Source: JBHGBB01 sp041946755
GTDB lineage: Bacteria; UBP4; UBA4092; JAOAEQ01
Assembly (NCBI GenBank): GCA_041946755.1
Contig: JBHGBB010000025.1
Coordinates: forward strand, 1 to 27,172
DNA: 27,172 bases
Reading direction: 5' to 3'
Positions 1 to 9,900 of this stretch are shown piece after piece. Position 1 is the stretch's first letter. Each line of letters begins with the position of its first letter. The notes under the pieces were generated by a model that saw only the letters and a program-made list of their open reading frames with translations, did not search any database and was not told where the DNA came from. A program made the translations under genes and the position numbers.

Positions 1-1276
1 CATTTACAATATTTTATTGCATCTTGGGATTCTGATAACATTACCCTATTATTTAATCAAGGCGAAAAGAACCGGGGTTGATATCCGATATTGGTTCGGC
101 TACCTGCCACCGGAATTGAAAGAGAAATCAACTCACAAGAAAACGGTCTGGATACATGCGGTATCGGTAGGAGAAGTAAATTCAGTCCGTCCACTGATTA
201 AAGCAATTAAAACTTCGTATCCGGATTGGACGATTGTTTTATCGACGATAACCGGTGCCGGTCAGCAGTTCGCCCGAAAAACAGTTAAAGAAGCGGATTT
301 TATTATTTTTTTCCCTTCGGATTTACCCTGGTCGCTCCATCGGTTCTATCGCTATATCAATCCGCAATTATTATTAATTGTAGAAACCGAGTTATGGCCG
401 AATCTGATTTCCATGGCAGCATCCCGATCGATTCCGGTAGCGCTGGTTAACGGCAGTATCTCTGGCCAATCCGCTTCCCGATACCGGAAAATCCGATGGT
501 TGTTTCAACCGATATTAAATCTAGTTACTCTATTTTTAATGCAATCTGCTGCGGAATCAGACCGGATTATCTCATTCGGTGCACCGCCAAATAAAGTTAT
601 TAATACCGGTAATATTAAATTCGATGTTACTATCCCAGTATTGAATGACGCTGAGAAACAGCAATATGTATCGTTATTTGGTTTTAATACCACGCAACCG
701 ATACTGCTGGTTGGCAGCACTCATCCCGGTGAAGAAACTATCATCCTGCGGGTATATACCGAATTATTAAAACAGATCCCGGATTTAAAAATGATCTTGG
801 TCCCGCGGCATCCGCATCGGGCAGATGAGGTGAGTAAAGAAATCGAATCACAGCATTTCACTTATCTTCGCCGGAGCCAACTCGATCAATCCGAAATTCG
901 CAATCTGCAATCCGCAATTATTTTGGTTGATACCGTCGGTGAATTAACCAAACTCTATTCATTAGCTACCATCGTTTTCGTTGGCGGAAGCCTGGTACCG
1001 ATCGGCGGCCATAACATTCTTGAACCGGCGGTGTTAGGTAAACCGGTATTATTCGGACCCTATATGCAGGAAACGATAGATAGCACTGATTTATTACTCA
1101 ATGCCGGTGGCGGAATCCAGGTTAAGTCGGAACAGGAATTGATAGCTAAAATTGCAACTCTCTTAAGTCATCCTGAGGAACGGCAGCGGTTGGGTGAAAA
1201 TGCGAAATCGGCGGTTATCGCCAACCAGGGTGCAACCCATCGAATCCTCGATTTATTAGGTAACTATTTCGGTTAG
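1..1276 (+). CDS. waaA: 3-deoxy-D-manno-octulosonic acid (Kdo) transferase, 5' end outside window
   Basis: GT30-family glycosyltransferase that moves Kdo from CMP-Kdo onto lipid A precursor at the inner face of the inner membrane; its presence implies an LPS-type outer membrane. The reading frame is open to the first base. A TTG at 17 is the first possible start inside the window, but the hydrophobic N-terminus (YNILLHLGILITLPYYL) runs upstream of it, so the true start is probably a few codons outside. Visible motifs are HAVSVGE, whose Glu matches the catalytic base of the family; FFPSDLPWS; ETELWPN; LVNGSIS; GSTHPGEE; LVPRHPHR; and FVGGSLVPIGGHNILEPA near the C-terminus, typical of the CMP-Kdo side of the GT-B fold. 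About 420 residues is normal for the family. It is followed on the same strand by rseP after about 130 bases. Confidence 0.95.
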   Translation, partial: IYNILLHLGILITLPYYLIKAKRTGVDIRYWFGYLPPELKEKSTHKKTVWIHAVSVGEVNSVRPLIKAIKTSYPDWTIVLSTITGAGQQFARKTVKEADFIIFFPSDLPWSLHRFYRYINPQLLLIVETELWPNLISMAASRSIPVALVNGSISGQSASRYRKIRWLFQPILNLVTLFLMQSAAESDRIISFGAPPNKVINTGNIKFDVTIPVLNDAEKQQYVSLFGFNTTQPILLVGSTHPGEETIILRVYTELLKQIPDLKMILVPRHPHRADEVSKEIESQHFTYLRRSQLDQSEIRNLQSAIILVDTVGELTKLYSLATIVFVGGSLVPIGGHNILEPAVLGKPVLFGPYMQETIDSTDLLLNAGGGIQVKSEQELIAKIATLLSHPEERQRLGENAKSAVIANQGATHRILDLLGNYFG

Positions 1277-1347
1277 TTTCTACTGCTGATTTTACTGCTA
1301 GCACTTAACTACTACCTAATATCTCCTGATTTCAATTTATGGTAAAA

Positions 1348-1353
1348 TATAAT
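1348..1353 (+). promoter_or_regulatory. possible -10 box upstream of rseP
   Basis: A perfect TATAAT lies 56 bases before the rseP start codon. The -35 candidate (CTGATT near 1326, 16-base spacer) is poor, so this rests on the -10 box alone in A+T-rich DNA. Confidence 0.3.
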
Positions 1354-1409
1354 TTAATTATGCAGTTTTCAATCAAAACCAGCCTAATTTACCATTAGGA
1401 TTTCTTTTT

Positions 1410-2756
1410 ATGCTACCAACCCTAATATTTCTAGCGATTGCGATATTATTCCACGAACTCGGCCATTTTCTTGCCTGTAAACTGCTCGGGATTCGGGTAG
1501 AAGTATTCTCGTTCGGCTTCCCACCCAAACTGATCGGGAAAAAATGGGGTGAAACCGAATATGCGATATCATTAATCCCGCTCGGTGGATATGTTAAAAT
1601 TGCCGGGCAAGACCCGACTGAAGAAGTCTCTGGTGCACCGGACGAGTTTGTTTCGCATCCACTCTGGCATCGGAGTCTGGTAGTATTCGCCGGGCCGTTA
1701 TTTAACATTATTGTCGCTTTATTGATAACCTATATCGTTTTTGTGGTCGGATTCCATATCAATATCTTTCCTAATACTGTTGGAATCGTTAAACCGAATT
1801 CGATTGCTGAACAAGCCGGATTGCAGGTTGGGGATAAGATTACTGAAATTAGCGGTAAAAAAATAAAAAGCTGGGGTGAATTAAGTAATCTATACAATGC
1901 CGGTACTACAGAAAAAAATCTGACTATCCTTCGTCAAGGAGTAACCAGCCAAATCATCCTACCTACTTTCGATGAGAAAACGGCGTATGGCGAATTAGAA
2001 AACGATTATGGCATTTATCCTTATGTCCCTAATCAGTATGTCGAAGTCGGAATGGTATATCCGAACACCATCGCATATCGGGCTGGATTACGCCAAGAGG
2101 ATAAGATTCTTGCGATAACCAATATCAGCGGTGCGACTACTTACTGGAATATCATTCATGGGATTCGGTCTTCAGGGAATAAACCAATAACCATGCAGGT
2201 CCAGCGGGGAGATAAAATATTAACTTTATCTGCAACCCCGGAATTGATATCGAAAGATGCGAAATATGCGACTATCGGATTTGTGATTAAAGCGCCGGCG
2301 AAAGAACTGATTCAGTTCTCGCCTATCGAATCGATTAAAGTTACTTTTCTCAGTTTCATTCAAACGGTATATGTTATGGGAAAAGGAATCGGCGATGTGA
2401 TGATCGGTAAACTGCCGTTCAGCAGCGCTTTCGGCGGATTACCTTCAATGGCGATTTTCGCTCAGCAGGCGGCGAAAAGCGGGCTCGCGGATTATTTCTT
2501 ATTAGTTGCCGCGCTCAGTATCTCGTTAGGAGTAATCAATCTGGTACCATTCCCAGTATTGGACGGTGGGCATCTATTATATTTTCTATTAGAAAAGATT
2601 CGGAAGAAACCGTTATCCATAAAAACCTTGGAAGTCCTGACCAAGTTCGGCGTAGCGGTGCTGGTTTCCTTTATGATATATTTAATAGTTAATGACTTTG
2701 TATCGTCTGGATTGATTACTCGGTTTATCTCCTGGGTACAGAAAGGATTCGCTTAA
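1410..2756 (+). CDS. rseP: RIP metalloprotease RseP (site-2 protease family)
   Basis: Intramembrane zinc metalloprotease that in other bacteria cleaves anti-sigma factors and signal-peptide remnants within the inner membrane. The first membrane helix holds the zinc motif HELGH (residues 15-19). It is followed by the conserved VFSFGFPPKL and PLGGYVKIAG segments. Two PDZ-like domains follow, roughly residues 115-190 and 200-285 (KPNSIAEQAGLQVGDKI and YPNTIAYRAGLRQEDKI). The third zinc ligand lies in NLVPFPVLDGGH (Asp about 385), then a final membrane helix. At 448 residues it matches the two-PDZ RseP length. The ATG at 1410 puts HELGH where the family has it, and an in-frame stop lies at 1350-1352. 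There is no Shine-Dalgarno sequence before it. It sits between waaA and proS; an rseP-proS neighbourhood is common in bacteria. Confidence 0.96.
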   Translation: MLPTLIFLAIAILFHELGHFLACKLLGIRVEVFSFGFPPKLIGKKWGETEYAISLIPLGGYVKIAGQDPTEEVSGAPDEFVSHPLWHRSLVVFAGPLFNIIVALLITYIVFVVGFHINIFPNTVGIVKPNSIAEQAGLQVGDKITEISGKKIKSWGELSNLYNAGTTEKNLTILRQGVTSQIILPTFDEKTAYGELENDYGIYPYVPNQYVEVGMVYPNTIAYRAGLRQEDKILAITNISGATTYWNIIHGIRSSGNKPITMQVQRGDKILTLSATPELISKDAKYATIGFVIKAPAKELIQFSPIESIKVTFLSFIQTVYVMGKGIGDVMIGKLPFSSAFGGLPSMAIFAQQAAKSGLADYFLLVAALSISLGVINLVPFPVLDGGHLLYFLLEKIRKKPLSIKTLEVLTKFGVAVLVSFMIYLIVNDFVSSGLITRFISWVQKGFA

Positions 2757-2846
2757 ATAAATAAGTCTAGAGTTAAGAGTTAAGAATGAATACTTAAAAA
2801 ATTATAAATTATTAATTCTTGATTTCTAATGCTAAATTGATTCTCT

Positions 2847-4574
2847 ATGTATTGGACTAAAACCTTTATCCCTACCTTACGCGAGGTTCCTGCTGAAGCG
2901 GAAACAGTTTCACATCAGCTCATGCTCCGTGCCGGATTGATGCGGAAACTCGCTTCCGGTCTTTATACCTATCTCCCACTCGGTTGGCGGTTTATCCGGA
3001 AAGTAGAACAGATTGTTCGGGAAGAAATGGACCGGGCTGGCGCGCTGGAAGTAATCATGCCGATGCTGCATCCATTAGAATTATGGGAACATAGCGGGAG
3101 AGCGAAACTCATGGGCCCGGAAATGATGCGATTGAATGATCGGAACGAGCGCGGGTTTGTTCTCGGCCCGACTCATGAAGAGATCGTTACCGCACTCGCT
3201 GCCGGAGAAATCCGGTCATATAAACAGCTGCCGGTAAATTTCTACCAAATAGCTACCAAGTTCAGAGACGAGATTCGACCGCGGTTTGGAGTCATTCGCG
3301 CGCGCGAATTTATTATGAAAGATGCATATAGTTTCGATGCTAACGATGAGAATGCCAGTAAAAGCTATCAATTGATGTTCGAAGCATATAAACGGATTTT
3401 CGCCCGCTGTGGATTGACTACCGTTGCCGTTGAAGCTGATACTGGGGCAATGGGCGGTAGTTTCTCGCATGAATTTATGGTGCCGGCGGATATCGGAGAA
3501 GACCGCATGGCAATTTGTTCCGGCTGCGGGTATTCAGCGAATTTGGAAAAAGCGGAAGCGGCGCTACTAAAAGATGAATGGGATAAAAGCTTGTTCGCTC
3601 TTGCCGACCAGCAGGCATATCAGGCAGTAGAAACACCTAATATGCGGACAATTGAAGAAGTTGCCGGATTCTTAAAACTGCAACCGAAACAGCTGGTTAA
3701 AACCTTGATCTATCAAGCGGATGATAAAGTTATCGCCGCCTTGATTCGAGGCGACCATCAGATCAATGAAACCAAACTGAAAAAGGCGGTTGGCTGCGAT
3801 ACCTTGGTACTAGCGACACCGCAAGTGATTGAATCGATTACTAAAGCGCCGGTCGGATTCGCCGGACCGGTCGGATTAACCTGCACGATTATCGCTGACC
3901 CGGCAGTAATGGCGATGCCGGTCATGGCTACCGGCGGCAACAAACAGGATACTCATTTTATCCGGGTAAACCCAAATCGGGATTTTAAGCCTTCGAAAGT
4001 AGCCGATCTCCGGGTTGTAGCTGATGGCGATACCTGCGCAAAATGCGGTGGTACCTTAAAAGTATCGTTTGGTATCGAAGTCGGTCATTGTTTTAAGTTG
4101 GGAATTAAGTATAGCAAATCGTTTGACGCGAAATATCTCGATGCTGAGGGTAAAGAGAATCTGATGATTATGGGCTGTTATGGGATCGGAGTAACGCGCA
4201 CCGCGGCCGCGGTTATCGAATGTAATTATGATAAAGATGGGATCATTTTCCCATGGAATGTCGCACCATACCAGATTTATGTGACGGCGGTTAATACCGG
4301 CAATGCGGAATTAGTACAAGCTGCCGAATCGATTTATACTCAATTAACTTCGCTGGGATATGAAGTTATTTATGATGACCGGAACGATCGGCCGGGAGTA
4401 AAGTTCAAAGATGCGGATTTGATAGGAGTACCAATCCGTGTTATAATAGGAGAGCGTAATTTTAAACAAGGGTTAATCGAAATTGTTTGTCGGAAGACGA
4501 AACAATCGAAGTTAATTCAATATCATATTGAGGATTTGGTTACAGAGATTAAGTCGCTGGTAATGCAGCATTAA
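2847..4574 (+). CDS. proS: prolyl-tRNA synthetase, bacterial type with editing insertion
   Basis: Charges tRNA-Pro with proline in the cytosol. At 575 residues it has the length of the bacterial (E. coli-like) class. Class II motifs are present: LGWRFIRKVEQIVREEMDRAG (motif 1 region), GPTHEEIVT, and the motif 2 region FRDEIRPRFGVIRAREFIMKDAYSF. Between motifs 2 and 3, about residues 225-400, lies the Ala-tRNA-Pro editing (INS/YbaK-like) domain. It is flanked by two Cys pairs, ICSGCGY and TCAKCGG, which may bind a structural metal as in some homologues. The motif 3 region reads MIMGCYGIGVTR, and the anticodon-binding domain follows (YDDRNDRPGVKFKDADLIG). The start at 2847 begins with the family-typical MYWTKTFIPTLREVPAEA. 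No Shine-Dalgarno sequence precedes it. Confidence 0.97.
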   Translation: MYWTKTFIPTLREVPAEAETVSHQLMLRAGLMRKLASGLYTYLPLGWRFIRKVEQIVREEMDRAGALEVIMPMLHPLELWEHSGRAKLMGPEMMRLNDRNERGFVLGPTHEEIVTALAAGEIRSYKQLPVNFYQIATKFRDEIRPRFGVIRAREFIMKDAYSFDANDENASKSYQLMFEAYKRIFARCGLTTVAVEADTGAMGGSFSHEFMVPADIGEDRMAICSGCGYSANLEKAEAALLKDEWDKSLFALADQQAYQAVETPNMRTIEEVAGFLKLQPKQLVKTLIYQADDKVIAALIRGDHQINETKLKKAVGCDTLVLATPQVIESITKAPVGFAGPVGLTCTIIADPAVMAMPVMATGGNKQDTHFIRVNPNRDFKPSKVADLRVVADGDTCAKCGGTLKVSFGIEVGHCFKLGIKYSKSFDAKYLDAEGKENLMIMGCYGIGVTRTAAAVIECNYDKDGIIFPWNVAPYQIYVTAVNTGNAELVQAAESIYTQLTSLGYEVIYDDRNDRPGVKFKDADLIGVPIRVIIGERNFKQGLIEIVCRKTKQSKLIQYHIEDLVTEIKSLVMQH

Positions 4575-4595
4575 TTGCGGTAATCAACAGAATCT

Positions 4596-5036
4596 ATGGA
4601 AACAACTCCAAAACCTAAAAAGCGGATTTTAGTTGCTGACGATGCACCGGATATTCTCGTGGTTATCCAAAAAGCGTTAGAAAGCGCTGGATATGAGGTT
4701 ACGACGGTGATTAATGGGAAAGAGGCATACCAGAAAGCTATCGAACTCAAACCCGACCTGATTATTTCCGATATTCTGATGCCGTTGATGAATGGATTTA
4801 AACTCTGCGATGAACTGAAAAACAATCCGCAATATGGGCATATCCCGATAATTCTTATGACTGCGGTATATCGCCAGCCGGACCATATCGAGATGGGATT
4901 TAAATATGGCGCTGACGCGTATATTGCCAAACCGTTTAAAAACGAGCAGTTGCTGGAAATTACTAAGCAATTGTTACAGAAAACGGTTGTCGCTCCCGTC
5001 CCACCGCGACCGAGTATACTACTTAAAACCCAGTAA
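4596..5036 (+). CDS. single-domain response regulator (CheY-like receiver)
   Basis: A stand-alone receiver domain of a two-component or phosphorelay system. The acidic pair is D15-D16 (VADDAPDI), the phospho-acceptor D59 (IISDILMP), the switch Thr T89 (ILMTA) and the invariant Lys K112 (IAKPF). All catalytic positions are therefore intact. The receiver ends near residue 128. The remaining tail is about 18 residues, Pro-rich (APVPPRPS), with no DNA-binding or enzymatic output domain, so it probably works by protein-protein contact. It starts 21 bases after proS stops and is probably co-transcribed with it. No histidine kinase lies nearby, so its partner is unknown. Confidence 0.93.
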   Translation: METTPKPKKRILVADDAPDILVVIQKALESAGYEVTTVINGKEAYQKAIELKPDLIISDILMPLMNGFKLCDELKNNPQYGHIPIILMTAVYRQPDHIEMGFKYGADAYIAKPFKNEQLLEITKQLLQKTVVAPVPPRPSILLKTQ

Positions 5037-5171
5037 TAAAAGCCGAACGCAGATAACAACCGATTTAACAGATTAACTCAGCAAAAAACTATTTATATTT
5101 CTATCTTGATTTTATCTATGGAAATCTGCGGCCTATGATGTTCGTTCGATATTCGGATTTGCCTTTAAACC

Positions 5172-5549
5172 ATGCCAACAAAACCTACTAAGAAGATTAA
5201 AGTTATTCCGAACCCCTACCCCAACCGGGAATATCTGATTGAAATTACCAGCCCGGAATTCACTTGTTTATGCCCCATGTCCGGCCAGCCGGATTTCGCC
5301 ACCTTTAAAATCGAATATATTCCCGATCAGAAGTGTTATGAACTGAAAGGACTAAAACTCTATCTCTGGTCGTATCGGAATGAAGGGCATTTCCATGAAG
5401 AAGTGACTAACCGCATCTTGGATGATATGGTTAACGCCGCGCATCCTAAATGGCTTCGAATTATCGGCACTTTCAATGTCCGCGGTGGAATATATACCAC
5501 GGTTACGGTAGAACATGGAATCAAGCCAAATAAAACTGAAGAACGGTAG
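5172..5549 (+). CDS. queF: NADPH-dependent preQ0 reductase QueF (short, YkvM type)
   Basis: Reduces the nitrile 7-cyano-7-deazaguanine (preQ0) to preQ1 for queuosine modification of tRNA. It is a T-fold enzyme in the cytosol. At 125 residues it belongs to the short single-domain type. The catalytic Cys (C34, in TCLCPMSGQPDF) and the catalytic Asp (D41, same motif) are present. The QueF signature follows as ELKGLKLYLWSYRNEGHFHEE, with the substrate-binding Glu in the HEE triplet. The C-terminal strand reads FNVRGGIYTTVTVEHG. No other queuosine genes are in the window and I see no preQ1 riboswitch-like leader in the 135 bases upstream. It is the last housekeeping gene before the A+T-rich island. 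Confidence 0.94.
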   Translation: MPTKPTKKIKVIPNPYPNREYLIEITSPEFTCLCPMSGQPDFATFKIEYIPDQKCYELKGLKLYLWSYRNEGHFHEEVTNRILDDMVNAAHPKWLRIIGTFNVRGGIYTTVTVEHGIKPNKTEER

Positions 5550-5809
5550 AATTGAAAAATGTGAGAAACGAAACACAGATTGCAGTGAGTTGAATATGCT
5601 TTATTAAACAATTACGAAAATAAAATATACCTCGAAGCCCACATTTCTAATATTAAACTTGGTTTGGTTTGCACTAGATTTAATATGGAAATAATTATGA
5701 AAGTATTCTATAGTCCTCTCCTTCAAATAATTTATCCTCTATATATTATTGACTGAGTTTTAGACATTTTACTTTCCTCTCTAATATCAAAATAAATATA
5801 CCCAATTAC

Positions 5810-5838
5810 TTGACAAATAGTATTGTTTCCCCTATGAT
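5810..5838 (+). promoter_or_regulatory. strong sigma-70-type promoter of the island
   Basis: A perfect TTGACA at 5810-5815 is followed after exactly 17 bases by TATGAT at 5833-5838. This is the best promoter match in the window. It leaves a leader of about 45 bases before the next ATG. It would drive the 313-aa gene and possibly the CHAT gene behind it. Confidence 0.75.
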
Positions 5839-5873
5839 TTTAGTCAATATCAATGGGTATATAAATATAAACA

Positions 5874-5880
5874 AAGGAGG
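5874..5880 (+). promoter_or_regulatory. Shine-Dalgarno site AAGGAGG
   Basis: A full AAGGAGG stands 8 bases before the ATG at 5889 and fixes that start. Its strength contrasts with the core genes on the left, which have no such site. Confidence 0.85.
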
Positions 5881-5888
5881 AAACAATA

Positions 5889-6830
5889 ATGTCAGATATT
5901 TATATTACAATTATAATTGCTTTGATTGGTACATTGGTAACATTCTGGGTGGGGTATATTTCAGCAAAACAAATTAAAAAACATGGTGTTGATATATCAG
6001 AGAATTTCAAAAATACTAGTAAGATGATTTCTCAAATTACCGGTCTGTTTGCCGCATCACAAATGGTTGGGATTAATACGGCTTATGAAAACCGAGGGGT
6101 AGCGCTTTTAGAAAGAGATGCTCAGGGAAATGATGCACAATCGTTTCTAAGATATTTAAAAGAAGAACCCAAACTTATTGTGGTTGGTTCAACACTGCTG
6201 GGATTAAGAATGTACGTTACAAAATTAGCGCAATATCTTCGTGATCGTAAAGAAAGAAATTATGAAACCAAGTTTCTTCTTACTCATCCATGCTTTTCCA
6301 GTTTACGGGAAGACCAAGAAAAAAGATCTGCAGGAGAAATAGGACAAGAGCTAGAAGATAGTATACGGTTTTTAAAAAATGACTGTGGTCTGGAGTTAAA
6401 TACGAGTATTCGGTTTTATAAGGGCACACCAACTTGTTTTATGATCATAACGTCAAATGCTATGCTGCTAAATCCATATCCTTATCAGACGGAAGCATTT
6501 AAATCTTTTTGTTTAGAAGTACGACGTATAGAGAAAGATGAATCGAAAACAGAAACCATGATATCTGATATATTAAATGTTATCGATTCCGATCGTTTTC
6601 GTAATGAAATTGAAGGAATCATAAGAACTCCCGAATGGAAAAAATATGATTATTCCTATGATAAAAAGCCGGATATATACGGGCAATTTTACTGGTATCA
6701 TTACTTTTTACCTTGGTATAGCAAACAAGTTGTTACTTATGCAGAATTTGAACAAATATGTAAGAAATGTACTTTTGTAAAGGGAGGTTTAGCAAAGCAA
6801 TGTCAAATGCAGCAAACAAAAAACCCTTAA
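5889..6830 (+). CDS. membrane-anchored protein of unknown function in a defence-like island
   Basis: I do not recognise a characterised family. Residues 4-26 form one membrane helix (IYITIIIALIGTLVTFWVGYI) followed by KQIKKH, giving a short outside end and a cytosolic body. The middle, about residues 90-215, looks like an alternating alpha/beta domain: LIVVGSTLLGLRMY, then FLLTHPCF, then the helix GEIGQELEDSIRFLKNDC, then FYKGTPTCFMIITSNAMLLNPYPY. That order, ending in a 'GTPT..MI' strand and 'NPYPY', recalls phospholipase-D-like or DUF5919-type folds, but there is no HKD motif, so this is only a guess. The C-terminus is aromatic-rich (YGQFYWYHYFLPWY) and has CKKC and a late Cys. It has its own strong promoter and ribosome site, A+T-rich codons unlike the flanking core genes, and lies 169 bases before the CHAT-STAND gene. 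A partner, sensor or effector role in that system is inference. Confidence 0.75.
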   Translation: MSDIYITIIIALIGTLVTFWVGYISAKQIKKHGVDISENFKNTSKMISQITGLFAASQMVGINTAYENRGVALLERDAQGNDAQSFLRYLKEEPKLIVVGSTLLGLRMYVTKLAQYLRDRKERNYETKFLLTHPCFSSLREDQEKRSAGEIGQELEDSIRFLKNDCGLELNTSIRFYKGTPTCFMIITSNAMLLNPYPYQTEAFKSFCLEVRRIEKDESKTETMISDILNVIDSDRFRNEIEGIIRTPEWKKYDYSYDKKPDIYGQFYWYHYFLPWYSKQVVTYAEFEQICKKCTFVKGGLAKQCQMQQTKNP

Positions 6831-6999
6831 AAATAATATCCTATTAGCAAATATTACAAAATAAGAATACGATAATTACACTTAATATTTTATATTGAAA
6901 AATATTTATCATGAATCTGAACGATTTAGCTAAATAGATTAATCAAGTCTTCCAAAAAAACAACTAGTATAAATTAAGAAAATATCTGAAATACTAGAT

Positions 7000-9900
7000 A
7001 TGAATAAATGCAAAATCCTTTTTCTTGCCGCTAATCCAGAGAATACTACTAAACTTGCGCTTGATGAAGAATGCCGAGAAATAGAACAGAAAATACGAGC
7101 ATCGGAATATCGGGATTCATTGGAATTGATAACAAAATGGGCAGTTCGCCCCGATGATCTTCTTCAATATTTAAATCAGCACCAGCCGCATATTGTTCAC
7201 TTTAGTGGGCATGGTAGTCCTTATGAAGAGATTATTCTTCTCGATTCTAATCGGAACCCCAAACCAGTTAGTAAAGAGGCCTTGAAACAACTTTTTACTA
7301 CCCTGAAGGATAATATACGAGTAGTTGTCTTGAATGCTTGTTTTTCGCGACCGCAAGCAGAAGCGATTACTGAAGTTATCGATTGTGCTATTGGGATGAA
7401 TAAAGCAATAGGAGATAGAGCAGCAATAACTTTTGCCGCATCCTTTTATCAAGCTCTTGGTTTTGGTCGTTCGGTTAAAAAAGCATTTGACCAAGGGATA
7501 ACAGCATTAATGCTAGAAGGTATTTCTGAAGAAAATACTCCGGAATTATTAGTCCGTTCAGGCATAGATGCTAATAGTGTAATTCTTATTCAACCTGAAG
7601 AATCCAATCCAATTTCTTCTACTAAATCCTCCGAATTGGGAATAATTCAAACAACACCAATCCCTTCGGCTACGCCAAAGACCTTTCTCGCGAAACTTCC
7701 TATCTCTTCACCAGATTTTTTCGGTCGGGAACAGGAATTGGAAATATTAGATCAAGCCTGGGCTGACCCAAAAACACATATAATTATGTTATCCGCATGG
7801 GGTGGAGTAGGTAAAACTGCACTGGTAAATAATTGGCTGAATCTTATGGAACAAAATAACTATCGCGGTGCGATACGGATATATGGTTGGAGTTTTTATA
7901 GCCAAGGAACCAGAGAGGATCGACAAGCAAGTAGTGATGAATTTCTCGCTCATACGCTCGAATGGTTCAGAGATCCTGATCCCAAAAAAGGTGCACCTTG
8001 GGATAAAGGTATCCGATTAGCGAATCTGATTCGACAACAAAAAACTCTTCTGATCTTGGATGGACTCGAACCATTACAATATCCACCAGGAGAAATGCAA
8101 GGTCGATTAAAAGATCAAGGAGTTCAAGCACTTCTAAAAGAATTATCGCGAGGTAATCTGGGTTTATGCATTATTACCACTCGAGAACCAGTTCGTGAAC
8201 TAGAAGAGATGAAAAAAACTTCGGTTAAACACATTAGATTAGATAACCTTATCCCTGAATCCGGTGCTGAGTTGTTGAAACATCTTGGAGTAATAGGAAC
8301 TCATCAAGAATTACTTGATGCAACAAAAGAATTTAAAGGCCATGCATTAGCGCTAACCTTACTCGGAAAATATTTAGCGGTAGTCCATGATGGAGAGATC
8401 CGCAAACGAGATTTGATATCCGCTTTGGAAGAGGAAGAAGAACAAGGTGGGCATGCTAGGCGAATTATGAAATCGTACGAACTCTGGCTAAAAGGTAAAC
8501 CAGAATTGGATATTCTTTATCTTATGGGACTATTTGATCGACCGGCTGAAGGCGGTGCGATTGCTAGACTCCGAAGAAATCCTGTGATTCAAGGATTGAC
8601 CGATGCTTTACAAAATCTAACAGATACTAAATGGAAATATGCGATATGCCATCTTCGCGAATTACGTTTATTAGCTGAAAAAGATGAATCAGAACCGGAC
8701 ACATTGGATTGCCATCCATTAATCCGAGAGCATTTCGGTGAGAAACTTAAAAAAGAAAAATCTAAGGCTTGGAAACAAGCACATAGTCGGTTATATGAAC
8801 ATTTCCGTGGTTTGCCAAAAAAAGAATATCCTGATACACTGGCGGAAATGGAACCATTATTCCGCGCAGTATTTCATGGTTGCCAAGCAGGTCGGCATCA
8901 CGAAACACTGATTGATGTCTATTGGGAACGAATCAAAAGAAGAGATGAACATTACAGTACACAGAGACTAGGTGCATTTGGTGCTGATTTAGCAGCACTT
9001 TCAGGTTTTTTTAAATTTCCTTGGTACCAACCTGCGGTTGGTTTAACAATCGAAGACGAAACCGGTGTGTTAAGTTGGGCTGGATCTAGGCTTCATGCAT
9101 TAGGTCGATTACAGGAAGCACGCATACCAATGGAAATTGGATTACTGATGCGTATACAACAAGAGAACTGGAAAGATGCAGCGATAATCGCTGGTAATCT
9201 AAGTGAACTCACGCTTACATTGGGAGAGATAACTACGGCGGTGGATTATGCTCGTCAGAGTATAGCATTTGCTGACCAGAGTAAAGATGCTTTCCAACGA
9301 TTAAGTAAGCGTACTATTTTGGCGGATATTTTGCATCAACAAGGTGATCTGGCAACAGCAGAACAATTATTTCTGGAAGCGGAAAAAATACAGCAGGAAT
9401 ATCAGCCAGAGTATTCAATTTTATATTCTATTTGGGGATTTTGGTTCTGCGATTTGTTATTGAGTCAAAATCAAATTGATCGAGTACAAAAACGCACTTA
9501 CAAGACAATCGAGATCGCACGACAGAATAAATGGTTACTAAGTATCGCACTTGATAATCTCTCCCTAGGTCGAGCTGATTTACTCGAAGGACTGACTATT
9601 AGTGAGATTTCATTTCAAAATGCTAAACAACATTTGAATCAAGCGGTGCAGAGTTTACGAGAAGCAGGAACGCAGCATCATATACCTCGTGGACTTTTAG
9701 TCCGAGCGGTACTAAGACGGGTAACAAAAAGTTTTATCAGTTCTTGGTATGATTTAGAAGAAGCAAAAGAGATTGCCAAGCGTGGAGAGATGAAACTCTA
9801 TTTAGCGGATTATCATCTTGAAGTGGCGCGATTATTTTGTATTATAAAATTGGCATCGATGAAACCTAAAGAGTATCCGCCTGTGCAGGGATTCTTTAAA

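Larger units (their letters stand above)
5550..5888. other. A+T-rich intergenic region with promoter
   Basis: This gap of about 340 bases between queF and the island holds no credible open frame. Its right part carries the promoter and ribosome-binding site of the next gene, listed separately. The left part is plain A+T-rich DNA where I see no repeat or hairpin of note. The composition change begins here, so the left edge of the inserted island is probably inside this gap. Confidence 0.6.

Noticed and set aside
1373..1708. Antisense open frame of 111 codons opposite rseP
   Set aside because: It lies opposite the conserved HELGH region, and its composition is explained by the coding strand.
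5037..5171. preQ1 riboswitch before queF
   Set aside because: I could not find a short C-rich-loop hairpin followed by the A-rich tail that defines it.
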